Below are positions 36,801-45,160 of a stretch of 64,000 nucleotides of DNA, piece by piece. Every line of letters begins with the position of its first letter. Within the stretch, counting starts at the first letter, position 1. This DNA comes from Basidiobolus meristosporus CBS 931.73. Lineage: Eukaryota; Basidiobolomycota; Basidiobolomycetes; Basidiobolales; Basidiobolaceae. A program made the translations under genes and the position numbers. The stretch spans positions 1 to 64,000 of the forward strand of contig MCFE01000397.1 in assembly GCA_002104905.1 (NCBI GenBank), given 5' to 3'. The notes below the pieces were generated by a model. The model was given only the letters and a program-made list of their open reading frames with translations, was not told the DNA's origin and made no database searches.

Positions 36801-37743
36801 CAGAGTTATCTCCCAGATAAACCTTTCTTACGGGAATAGTCTTTAAGTTGCTGAACCAATCCTTTATACCACAAATATGCTGTGATGCTCCAGAGCCAAT
36901 ATACCATTCATTACTTTGGTTACCTGCACTCTCTTGTACAGTGACAAATAGCTGTTCATCAGTAGTTATATGGTATGCCTGCTCTAGTTTCTGTTTTTCG
37001 TCTGCTTGTTTCTTCTTGCATTCTCTTGCCCAGTGTCCTGGCTTCTTACAGTAGTTACAGCAGCCAGGTTTTCTTTGGTTTTGTTGCTTTCCCTTCTTTT
37101 CTGTATGCCTTTCTGAACTGAATAAAGCATTATCTTCAATTTTCTCTGCTTGGTCATTACGTCTGAGTTCTTCATGGAGAAGTCTTCCTTTGACATAGTC
37201 TAAAATCAAGTTGTCTTCTCTGCTTTCAAAAGAAAGTATGAGTGGCTCATACTCGTCTGGTAGGCTGCAAAGCAGACAGAGTATCTTTTCTTCATCATCT
37301 ACACCAGCATTAATACTGTAGAGTTCTTCTGCAAGTGTCTCCATTCTGGTAATGAGTTGTAGCATGTCATCATCTGGCTTTTTTCTCATGTTGAAGAACT
37401 TTTGTTTCAAATAAAGCTTGCTTGATACTGACTTTGCTCTAAAGATCTTCTCCAAGGATTCCCATGCTGCTTTGGCAGTATTTGAGGCATGGATTTGTCC
37501 AATGAAGGAGTCTTGCACATTGATGCATATTGCATTGAAGGCCTTTCTCTCCTTCTCTTGAAACTTCTCCAAATCTTCTGCTGTTCCTTTGGGCTCAACT
37601 TCCTTTCCTGCTACTATGTTCCAAAACTTTCTTTCCTCAAGGTGGATCTGCATCTTGATTCTCCAAAGTTTGTAGTTCTTCCCATCAAACCTCTCCTTTA
37701 CAGGGAAGATGTTGGTATTGCTTTGTTTGCTGGTAGAAGTCAT
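33826..37743 (-). CDS. Ty1/copia Gag-Pol polyprotein, intact frame with altered protease site
   Basis: This 1305-residue polyprotein starts at ATG 37743, only 36 nt after the 5' LTR. Order: Gag (about 1-220), CCHC knuckle C229-x2-C232-x4-H237-x4-C242, protease near 280, integrase with the HHCC segment and catalytic D483, D546, E582 (D-x35-E), RT with Y976-V-D-D979, and RNase H (GYSDSDWG, TEAKYMAA, KDNQSCI) to the end. Length and order are standard for copia, whose product copies element RNA and integrates it. Residue 283 is Gly (GGC, 36897-36895) where the D-S-G-A-S protease motif needs Asp; decayed copy 2 keeps Asp there. So the frame is intact, but protease self-cleavage is probably lost. 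It was mobilised recently, in trans or before this change. Confidence 0.95.
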   Translation of the reverse strand: MTSTSKQSNTNIFPVKERFDGKNYKLWRIKMQIHLEERKFWNIVAGKEVEPKGTAEDLEKFQEKERKAFNAICINVQDSFIGQIHASNTAKAAWESLEKIFRAKSVSSKLYLKQKFFNMRKKPDDDMLQLITRMETLAEELYSINAGVDDEEKILCLLCSLPDEYEPLILSFESREDNLILDYVKGRLLHEELRRNDQAEKIEDNALFSSERHTEKKGKQQNQRKPGCCNYCKKPGHWARECKKKQADEKQKLEQAYHITTDEQLFVTVQESAGNQSNEWYIGSGASQHICGIKDWFSNLKTIPVRKVYLGDNSALEATTSGSIQLNMSDNSGATTAKLTDVLYVPGIAKNLLSVSKATTQGLKFVFTKLSCSILSENGQKLASGIRDHNIYKLQCKIIVPEYVDIAETDETNWETWHRRLGHIGEQKMSQLVKNQLVLGLKYSIPIKLNVCKGCSYDKQARQCFKSSEGINTTKILAIVHSDICGPMRTLSFGAKRYFMTFIDDKTRYTWVYFLKTKDEALETFKHFKNMAETQTGCKLKVLRSDNGGEYCSKEFAKYCLSTGILQQTTVPHTPQQNGVAERANRTTVEMGRSMLHDKGMDYKFWAESVATAVYIKNRCPTTALRDSTPFEAYTGKKPDLQHLRIFGSDVFYHIRDKKRSKLEPKSRKGIFLGYCEDTKGYRVYDGKIQKLIKSRDVVFEENSDPKATEIIGQLPDDAINTNEEDTYQIQSEMEDTSTSSRSEQIIPVRRSTRIRNAPGSWWQTSNDHEEAYLALCAKPQNLEQAMKGPDATKWHQAMQEEYQSLIKAKTWELVDLPNGRKPIGCRWVYKIKITSNGAVDKYKARLVAKGYSQIQGLDFKETFAPVAKFNSIRTVLALAAVHSLDLHQMDVKTAFLNGDLQETIYMEQPEGFTDPKSPHKVCKLRKLLYGLEQAPRAWYNRIDTYLEEIGFSRSTADHSIYVKQLKKGVIILVLYVDDLIIATSDQEALKQTKSDLFSKFEMKDLGKLSYFLGIEVKFDIPTQKIVLNQSKYIRDILRRFKMENCKPAATPMDNNLKLSKSQPVIDENGSNMDQNFPYQSMVGSLMYLMVSTRPDIAVAVGIVSQFMQSYGSDQIAAVKRIFRYLQGTINMVLEYSGAANRQKFDGYSDSDWGRDLIDRRSTTGYVFLYAGAAITWNCKKQPTVALSTTEAKYMAACQATKEAIWLRKLFTDLGFNSGEPTCIYKDNQSCISLARNPTNHARTKHIDIQHHFVREAVENNLVELVYCPTDKMVADILTKPLARPQFEILREKLGLRNYLVEGEC

Positions 37744-37765
37744 CTTTAGAATAGATTAAGGCAAT

Positions 37766-37779
37766 CAGGGCTCATAACC
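37766..37779 (-). other. Cop-A primer-binding site for an initiator tRNA-Met half
   Basis: The plus strand reads CAGGGCTCATAACC, identical to the anticodon stem-loop of yeast-type initiator tRNA-Met, so the element RNA (minus strand) is complementary to it and abuts the 5' LTR at 37780. Priming from an internal tRNA cut, as in copia and Ty5, is inferred. Confidence 0.85.
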
Positions 37780-38148
37780 TGTTGCAATTTAAGAAGTGAT
37801 TTGGATATAAGGAACTTATCAAGAAATAGTGATAATAGTTAAACTGTTGTTTATTCATAAAGAAGCTCAGTATTTATACATTTGTAGAAGTAATACAGCT
37901 GCAACACTAAGTAGGGAGGGTTTCTCAATATTCAGGAGCATTCTGTAACAGTTTCAGGGTTAGTACATAATGTTTGGTAATAGTGCTAATTTGATCCTGA
38001 TTATAGGGGAATAATCATAAGATCATATATCTGGCGAAAGTGACAAAGTTAAGGCAGTAAATGAGTCCTACAGTGACTAAGACTAGCCTAGAATTGTTAA
38101 GTAAATTTTTAGCTGCTGAATGATACCAAATAGTCCAATATTTCAACA
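37780..38148 (-). repeat. Cop-A copy 1, 5' LTR with promoter
   Basis: 369 bp. On the element strand GTATAAATA (plus 37871-37879) is the likely TATA box. Confidence 0.95.
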
Positions 38149-38153
38149 CTTTC

Positions 38154-38690
38154 ACCCTAAGTCAAATCAAGTTTATTCAAGAAATACTAAAGATGTATCA
38201 AATGGAAGACTGTATACTGGCAGCTACCCCAATGTAGACAAACCTTAACATGGGCAAAACTCAACCAAGTCAAAAGGGCTTGGTGCCATATGAAAGCCCT
38301 GACTTTCCTTATCAATCTATGGCTGGCAGTCTAGTGTAAATGCTTGGAGCATGTCCAGATATCTCATATTCAGTGGGAGTTGTCAGCTAGCACAATTAGA
38401 ACAATGGATCTGATCATGTTGCAGGTGTTAAGCAGATTTTAAGATACCAAAAAGGAACTGCTATTATCTGCTGAAGGTACATCTATAATGATTCTGAACA
38501 GGATCTTGTGGGATACTCTGATGCTGATTGGGGACATATTTTAGGGACAAGGTATCCACCACAGCTTACACCTTTTGTTACTGTGAAGGAGCATTTTCAT
38601 AGAATTCAAGAGAGCAACCAGCTGTGGCACTTTCTACCACCTAGGCAGAGTATGTGGCAACCTATAAAGTGCGGTCATAGAAAGTATTCC
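38154..38690 (+). pseudogene. Cop-B RT/RNase H fragment, right half of the interrupted copy
   Basis: After the second CTTTC the Cop-B sequence resumes with decayed RT-end codons (SNQVYS, then a DC..AATP-like block) and RNase H codons including GYSDADWG at 38508. Multiple stops. It fades out near 38690. Confidence 0.75.
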
Positions 38691-38935
38691 ATTACTGCAA
38701 TTTCTCACCAAATATTGCACTCATTTCTTGTTCTTGCCTTTTGCTATTTTAACACACAAATGAAAGATCATGATTTTCTAACTTTGAAGAGCAACAACCC
38801 AAGACCCTGACAAGAAATCCACCCAAGAGTATTATGTCATACAGAGCACTTAGTTGCCAACACATGTTTCAAATGACAGCTCATTTGAAGCAGTATTTTA
38901 GGAGTTATGATTAAAGGAGTCTAATAGCCACATAT
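38691..38935. other. No gene seen
   Basis: AT-rich sequence between the Cop-B fragment and Repeat-X copy 2; nothing recognised. Confidence 0.4.
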
Positions 38936-39610
38936 ACTAGGCCTTCATTGCTGGGATTACTATGGTCACTTTGATTACATGTACCTCTTGAGCCAGCCAA
39001 TTAGTTTGCATGAAGTCCTAACAGGTGCTGCACCTATGTGTAATCTGCACCACTGCAAATTTAGGTTTGTTTCTTGTGTGTTGCTTGCACATATGCCCAA
39101 AAACTTTGATCCTTCATAAATTTCACAAAAATGACTTCCCCAGCTGAGGGCCTAAAAGGGAGCCTCTCTTTCCAGAATCTCTGCACTACAGTTACAAGTT
39201 TAAGGCCTATGAGACTTGCCTTGTATCACTTGAGCTGTTGATTATTCTGACTTCACTTGGTACTATATCAATAAAGAGGCTGCAAAGCTTGCAAGAGTCC
39301 AGGCTAAGTTCAACAAGAAAACTACCACATTTCTGTTGGAGAAGTCCCTTCTAAAAAGCCCTTTTACTCTCAAGACACCCCTTGAGAGACCACTGCAAAA
39401 AGCCCCTTTACTCTAATGACTACAGTTTAGACACCACATTTGGTCTAAAGACCCTTTTTATAGCTCCTACACCACACTTCTTAAAGTTAATGGGGATTTC
39501 AAGGTTTCCATATTAGGAAATATACCCCAGAAGTGAGAGGATTTCAAAATAAGGAAGAGCTACTATCATAGTCAATATAGCCTAAAAGTCAACTGAAGGC
39601 CTTTTGGCTT
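38936..39610 (+). repeat. Repeat-X copy 2
   Basis: Inverted counterpart of 7620-8340. It includes CCCCTTTACTC-type short repeats at 39340-39450. Both copies share the order of blocks over about 0.7 kb, so it is a real dispersed family rather than a chance match. Element class unknown. Confidence 0.6.
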
Positions 39611-39890
39611 AGTTTTTGTCTCAACAAAATCAATATTGTCTAAGCATAATTAAGAATTTAACAATTCCTTTCTGGTTTCTACTCAAGCCTATTTTATCTA
39701 GCATTCCCAAGAGCACCAAGCCTAGCCTGCATGACAAGTCAACGCTTTTGCATTTATAGTCAAACCCAGCTATATTCTAGTCCAGCATAGACCAGAATCT
39801 CTCTGATAATATTTATACCACTCTCTGACAAATTAAGATCCTGCACTTAGCTGTCCCTTGGGTTCATTTAAACCAATAAAGAGCTTATTA
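39611..39890. other. No gene seen
   Basis: AT-rich spacer up to the Cop-B gag fragment; nothing recognised. Confidence 0.4.
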
Positions 39891-40268
39891 TGCTTTCTCT
39901 GGGATACAATGTTGTCACAGGAGAAGGATGCCCTCCTAAAAATGTTGGAGAGGAAGCCTTGAAGTACCAGAATAAAGTACAATGTGCCTTTAACTGCATT
40001 TGCCTGAAACTCAAATATAAATTGCTAGTTCAATGCTCAAGTGCAAGACCACCAAGAATGTTAGTAAGGTAATAGAAGATACATACCAGTCATATTCAGC
40101 TGTTGAGAAAATGAATTTTAGACAAAAATGCTTCAATACAAAGATGCAGGCAGGGAAAGTAGTGAAAAATCTAATTAACAGAATTACACTGCTGGTGGAT
40201 GGAATGAAATATATGGTCATACCAGCTACTGATGAGCATGTGATAGTTGTAGTAAGGGTCTTGAAGAT
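39891..40268 (+). pseudogene. Cop-B gag fragment
   Basis: The frames read a degraded copia-type Gag: a VVTGEG region equivalent to IVAGKE of Cop-A, an AFNCICL segment equivalent to AFNAICI, then MNFRQKCFNTKMQAGKVVKNLINRI, equivalent to the KLYLKQKFFNMRKKP-type Gag core. The 5' LTR is absent. An inverted Cop-B piece interrupts it at about 40269 and Gag resumes at 40938. Confidence 0.65.
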
Positions 40269-40593
40269 ATTGCTAGTGATTTGGGAGGGCAAGTAGATTC
40301 TGTGGTGTTCACTCAATGATATATTGAATGTGAAAGTAGTATTTATACTTTTACCTGTTCCTGGCATTACAAATATGTAGAATAGGTTAAGGAAGGTCCC
40401 AGGAACATGTGTGCAAAGTTTGGGGCTGCTTAGACAACTTTGAGAATTTTGATGCTCTGGGTACCCGGTATTTTGGTGAGAATATCCCAAGTAATTCCAA
40501 CAAGGAGTTTAGTCAGTATTCTCTAGGATTTGAAGGTAATGATTTAAGAGCTAAGCTAGGAGAATATTTAGGTAGAATTATGAATTTTTGCAA
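40269..40593 (-). repeat. Cop-B LTR (-), inserted inverted piece
   Basis: It matches 1823-2171 through most of its length (AAGTAGATT, TTCACTCAATGATATATTGAATGTG, CTGGGTACCCGGTATTTTGG split by substitutions) but both ends are eroded. The boundary is approximate. Confidence 0.7.
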
Positions 40594-40937
40594 ACTCACA
40601 CTCAGCCAAATGTTCATACTGACTGGTCCTAATTTTGACCTAAGATATTGAAACTTGTCTCTAGCTAATGGCTTTGTAAATATAGCAGCAATCATTACAT
40701 CTGAAGGATGGTAAACTAAGCTAACTAAGCTATTCTCTATAGCTTCACATATGAAATGATGTCTAATATCTATGTGTGTAGTTATAGCATGAGAAGTTGG
40801 ACTTCTATCTGCTTGCATATATCCTTGAGTGTCTTGAAATAAAGTAATAGGCATTTTTTGACATTGGCCTTAATCTGTAAAAAGCTTTCTTGACCGCATT
40901 GCTTCTTTTGTAGCTTCACAGGCCACCATATACCTTA
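40594..40937 (-). pseudogene. Cop-B RNase H C-terminal fragment (inverted)
   Basis: Minus-strand 40854-40513 reads the end of a Cop-B RNase H (ITLFQDTQGYMQADRSPTSH, HIDIRHHFICEAIENSLVSL, DIFTKPLARDKF in altered form). It breaks at 40937, where plus-strand Cop-B gag resumes, so it is a 5'-truncated Cop-B inserted head to head into another Cop-B gag. Confidence 0.75.
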
Positions 40938-43900
40938 AATTAGGTATATGAAGAATTAAGAAAATCAAGCACAAATAAGAAAGAAGAAGAAAATGCTTCA
41001 ATAAGCAATGATAACCAACAAGGGAGGTCCCTATGACCATACAAAGGCAACAGCAACCTGTTTTGTAACTACTGCAAAAGGAAAGGGCACACATCAGATG
41101 GGTGCTTCAAAAATAAAGATAGTCAGCAGAAAAAGCCTGAATATTGATATGCTACTACAACTGAAGATAGACTCTTCATATCTGCACTAAATATGACCAC
41201 AAACAAGGATTCTCAGATGTGGTATATTGACTCTGGAGCATCTTGACACTTTACATACCAAAAAGAACTTTTTACCCAATGTCAAGAAATTCCAATCAAC
41301 AAGGTTCTCATGGGTGACAATGGAACACTTGATGCAGTGCAAGATAAAACTATTCAAGTAAATCTTAGCAGCAGTGATGGAAGCAATACACTGACCTTTA
41401 AAGAAATACTCTATGTACCAGAAATAGCCAAGAACCTACTATCTGTAGGCAAGGCCACAGCAGAGGGACTCAGCTTCAGCTTTGACAATTCTGGATGCAA
41501 GATTACTAATCAAAATGGTGCCCATATTGCTTTAGGTATCAGAGATCAGAATCAATACAAGTTGACTTATATTCCAACAAATCTTGAAGTCAACATAAGC
41601 AACTTAAATGATGAAACACAAATACTTTGGCACAGGAGATTTGGACACATTAATTTTGATTATTTGCGCAAAATAATCAAAGATCAGTTAGTTTATGGAG
41701 TAAAATTTATCCCCCAGCTAGTTTGGAGCACTGTGAAGCCTGCATATATGGGAAACAAGCCAGACAACTGTTCAAGAGCTCCGGGTTAATCAAAATTAAG
41801 AAAAAATTAGATCTAATTCACTCAGATCTGTGTGGACCTATGCAAAATTTATCCCTAGGTGGGATGAAGTATTGAATTACTATTATTGATGACTATACAG
41901 GATATACATGGGTCAACTTCATGGAGAAAGAGGATAAAGCTCTGTCTAAGCTCAGGGAGTTCAAAGCCATGGAGGAGAGAGAAACTGGTGAGAAAATCAA
42001 GAAAATATGGTCTGACAATGGTGGAGAATGTACCTCAAAACTCTTCATCCACTTCTGCAAAATTTATGTGATAAAGCAAAAGACTACTGTACCAAACTCC
42101 CCACAGCAAAATAGACTAGCAGAATGTGCTAACAGATCAAAAACTGATATGGCTAGATCTATGATCCATGAACTAAAATTATCCTATGATTTTTGGGCTA
42201 ATCAGTTGCCACTGATGTATAACTTAAATATAGGAGTTATAACAAATTACTTTGTAATTCTATTCCACTTGAAGCATGATTTATAACAGAATACTTTGTG
42301 ATTCTACTCCATTTGAAGCATGGTATGAATACAGACCAAGTGCAGAACATCTAAAGATATTTAGGTGTAGAGCATATGCCAAGAAATTGCCCGGAAATCA
42401 GTCAAAATATGAGCCAAAATGTGTAAAATATATATTTTTGGGTTACTGCAATGAGAGTAAAGCATACACACTCTACAATACCAAAGCAAAGAAGCTAATC
42501 AAGTCCAGGGATGTGTTGTCAGATGAAAATTCAGAGTTCTCACAAAAATTGACTTCAGATGATGACAAAAATCTGATCTCAAGTCTACCAATTGTCAGGA
42601 CTGATTCAGAGCTAAACAATGAAAATTTTTTCACTCCAGTGGACTCTACAACCATGGTTTAGCCTGAGTAGTGCTCAGGAATATCCCAGAAGTGATCATT
42701 CCTGTAACAAATGCCTGGAGATCCAAATGCACAAGAAATAGCCCAAATTAGTATAATTATGAGGGTACAAACTTAGCCTATGCCTATTCAGTCCATATTT
42801 ATGAGCCCAAGACTGTGAAAGAGACCCTAAATAGCCCTCAGATAGAGGTCTGGAGATCTGCAATGACTGAGGAATATTAGGCTCTGATGGAAAATGATAC
42901 TTGAGTCTTAGTCAAATCACCAATCAACCAAATATCAATTGGATGCAGATGGGTCTTCAAGACAAAATACAAGGCTGATTGTAGAATTGGAAGATACAAA
43001 GCAAGACTTGTGGCCAAAGAATACTCTTAAACAAAAGGACTTGACTATACTGAGACCTTTGTACCAGTAGCCAAGTTTAATTTCATCAGATTAATATTGG
43101 CTATTGCAGCCAAGTATAAGTTTTTATTCATTAATGGATGTAAACTGCATCTTTGAATGGAGAACTTGATGAAGACATGTATATGGACCAGCCTAATGGG
43201 TTTGTTGACCAAGATAACCCCCATTTGGTCTGCAAGCTTAAAAAGTCTCAATATGTTCTTAAACAATCACCAAGAGCCCGGAATAACAAGATAGATTCTT
43301 TTTTGGAATCTTGGAGATTCAAAAGGAGTAATGATGACTAAAGTATATACTATAAGCCAGATAGAGCAAATCCAGTTCTATTAGCTTCATATGTGGATGA
43401 TCTTATTATAGCTGCCAGTAACCTAGAAACATGGAAGAGACTAAATCCATGTTGTCTAAGGAGTTCAAGATATCCAATCTAAGAGAACTCAGTTGTTACT
43501 TAGGGATTAAGTTATCCATAGATAGAAGTACCTAGAATATTGCCCTAACCCAATCCAAGTATATCCAGCATATACTAAAGAAATACCCAATGGATGACTG
43601 TAAATCAGCAGCTACCCCAATGGAGACTAACCTTAACTTGGTCAAAACTCAACCAAATCAAGAGAGCTTGGTGCCATCTGAATGCCCTGGCTTTCCTTAT
43701 CACTCTATAGTTGGTAGTCTGATGTATATCATGCTTGGAACATGTCCAGATATCTCATATTCAGAGGGAGTAGTCTGCCAACATAATCAGAACTATGGAT
43801 CTGACCATATTACAGCAGTTGAGCGGACTTTGGGATACCTAAAAGAAACTGCTGATACCTGCTTAATATATACTTATAATGATTCAGAACAGGATCTTGT

Positions 43901-44355
43901 GGGATACTCTGAAGCTGATTGGGGACAAGATTTGGAAGACAAAAGATCCACCACAGGATAACCCTTTCTTTATTATAAAGGAGCAATTTCATGGAACGCA
44001 AGAAAGCAACCAACTGTGGCACTTTCAGCCACAGAGACAGAGCATATGGCAGCCTGTGAAGCTACAAAAGAAGCAATGTAGTTAAGAAAGCTTTTTACAA
44101 ATTTAGGCAAATGTCAAAAAACTCCTACTACTTTATTTCAAGATAATCAAGGATGTATATAATCAGATAGGAATCCAACTTTTCATGCTAGTACTAAGCT
44201 CATGGATATTAGACATCATTTCATACTTGAAGCTATAGAGAATAAGTTAGTTAGCTTGGTTTACTGTCCTTCAGATGAAATGATTACAGACATATTTACC
44301 AAACCATTAGCCAGAGACAAGTTTGAATATTTTATGTCAAAATTAGTGCTGGTCA
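40938..44355 (+). pseudogene. Cop-B gag-pol remnant (+)
   Basis: Plus-strand order: Gag end with a CCHC knuckle (CNYCKRKGHTSDGC) near 41060, protease WYIDSGAS near 41222, integrase N-terminal HHCC region (41310-41789), core (HSDLCGPM, then SDNGGEC, then AECANRS) over 41800-42180, the C-terminal region, RT (about 42900-43500) with YVDDLIIA broken by indels, and RNase H (43590-44330). A duplicated stretch at 42220-42310 repeats the ITNYFVIL/LKHDL region. Numerous stops. It ends near 44355 where it meets integrase codons of a different Cop-B copy. Confidence 0.85.
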
Positions 44356-44501
44356 TTTAATCACATTTATCAATGATTATACAAGATACATGTGGGTCCA
44401 CATTATGGAGAGAAAGATAGAAGCTCTGTCTAAGTTCAGGAAGCTTAAAGCCTTGGTGGAGAGAGAAACTTGTGAAAAATTAAGAAAATATGCTCTAACA
44501 A
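44356..44501 (+). pseudogene. Cop-B integrase fragment, left edge of an exploded copy
   Basis: It reads ITFINDYTRYMWVH, then EALSKFRKLKALVERET and EKLRK, the copia integrase between the first and second catalytic Asp. It stops just before the SDNGGE motif, whose codons resume at 56412. Confidence 0.8.
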
Positions 44502-44714
44502 TAGACTTGTTCCATCATTCCAGCTGATCATAGTGCCCAATAGTGCCATAGCATGCCAGATGGTGCCTGATCATGCCACAGAGTGCCAGATGGTGCCATA
44601 CAGTGCCAATTTGGGATCAAAATTGACATGCATATGACCCTAAAATATCAAATTAATAACAAAATATACAGCACTTTCTGGCACTATGATCGATGGCACA
44701 ATGGAACAAGTCTA
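44502..44714. mobile_element. MITE-10, complete 213-bp copy
   Basis: Perfect 14-bp terminal inverted repeats, TAGACTTGTTCCAT and ATGGAACAAGTCTA. Internally TGCC occurs at 44534, 44544, 44554, 44564, 44574, 44584, 44594 and 44604, exactly every 10 bp, and GGCA-type motifs occur near the right end (44680 and 44695). It has no coding capacity. It may be TA-flanked, with TIR GACTTGTTCCAT, as in Tc1/mariner elements. It lies at the junction of Cop-B and the TIR-Tnp2 left end. Confidence 0.85.
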
Positions 44715-45160
44715 ATGCCCAATGAAAAATTATTGAGAAGACCCCATCAAAAGGCTGGCATAAAGTTAATGTCCCATGACTGAGAGGTACTGATCTTGTC
44801 AGGACACTGTCCAGAGACCATTGAAAAATAATCACACCCTAGATTTCACAAAAAACTTTGTCAAAATTTTTCATCACAACAATGTATAGTGGCTTTGATT
44901 GGTTCCCTGCCAACTTGCTCACTTTCTGATCCTGGACACTCTATTGCCTCCTATGTTTATGTGAGTTGATTAGCTATTGCCTCTTTTCAACACTTCTTAC
45001 TTCTTGACTCAACCATTTCTCTTACTTTTCATGCTTACAAATTGATTTATTTCCATTGAAACTTCAGTTGTACCTCAGTTGCCAATTGTATTGACCTATA
45101 CAAGTCTCTAAACCCTACACTAACATTAAGTCCAACCCCACACTCAACAAGTAACTCCAT

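Larger units (their letters stand above)
33463..38148 (-). mobile_element. Cop-A copy 1, complete recent copia element
   Basis: The element spans 4686 bp with 369-bp LTRs (33463-33831 and 37780-38148) that differ at 6 positions by eye (98.4 percent identity). Exact 5-bp target duplication CTTTC lies at 33458-33462 and 38149-38153. A primer site sits beside the 5' LTR and a purine tract beside the 3' LTR. The internal region is a single 1305-codon frame. It inserted into a Cop-B RT gene. Confidence 0.97.

Noticed and set aside
34877-37749. Several plus-strand frames of 60-111 codons opposite the intact Cop-A
   Set aside because: Antisense shadows of the 1305-codon polyprotein.
44534-44607. 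CRISPR-like array
   Set aside because: Four-base motifs at 10-bp spacing are far too short for direct repeats and spacers, and the context is a eukaryotic transposon.
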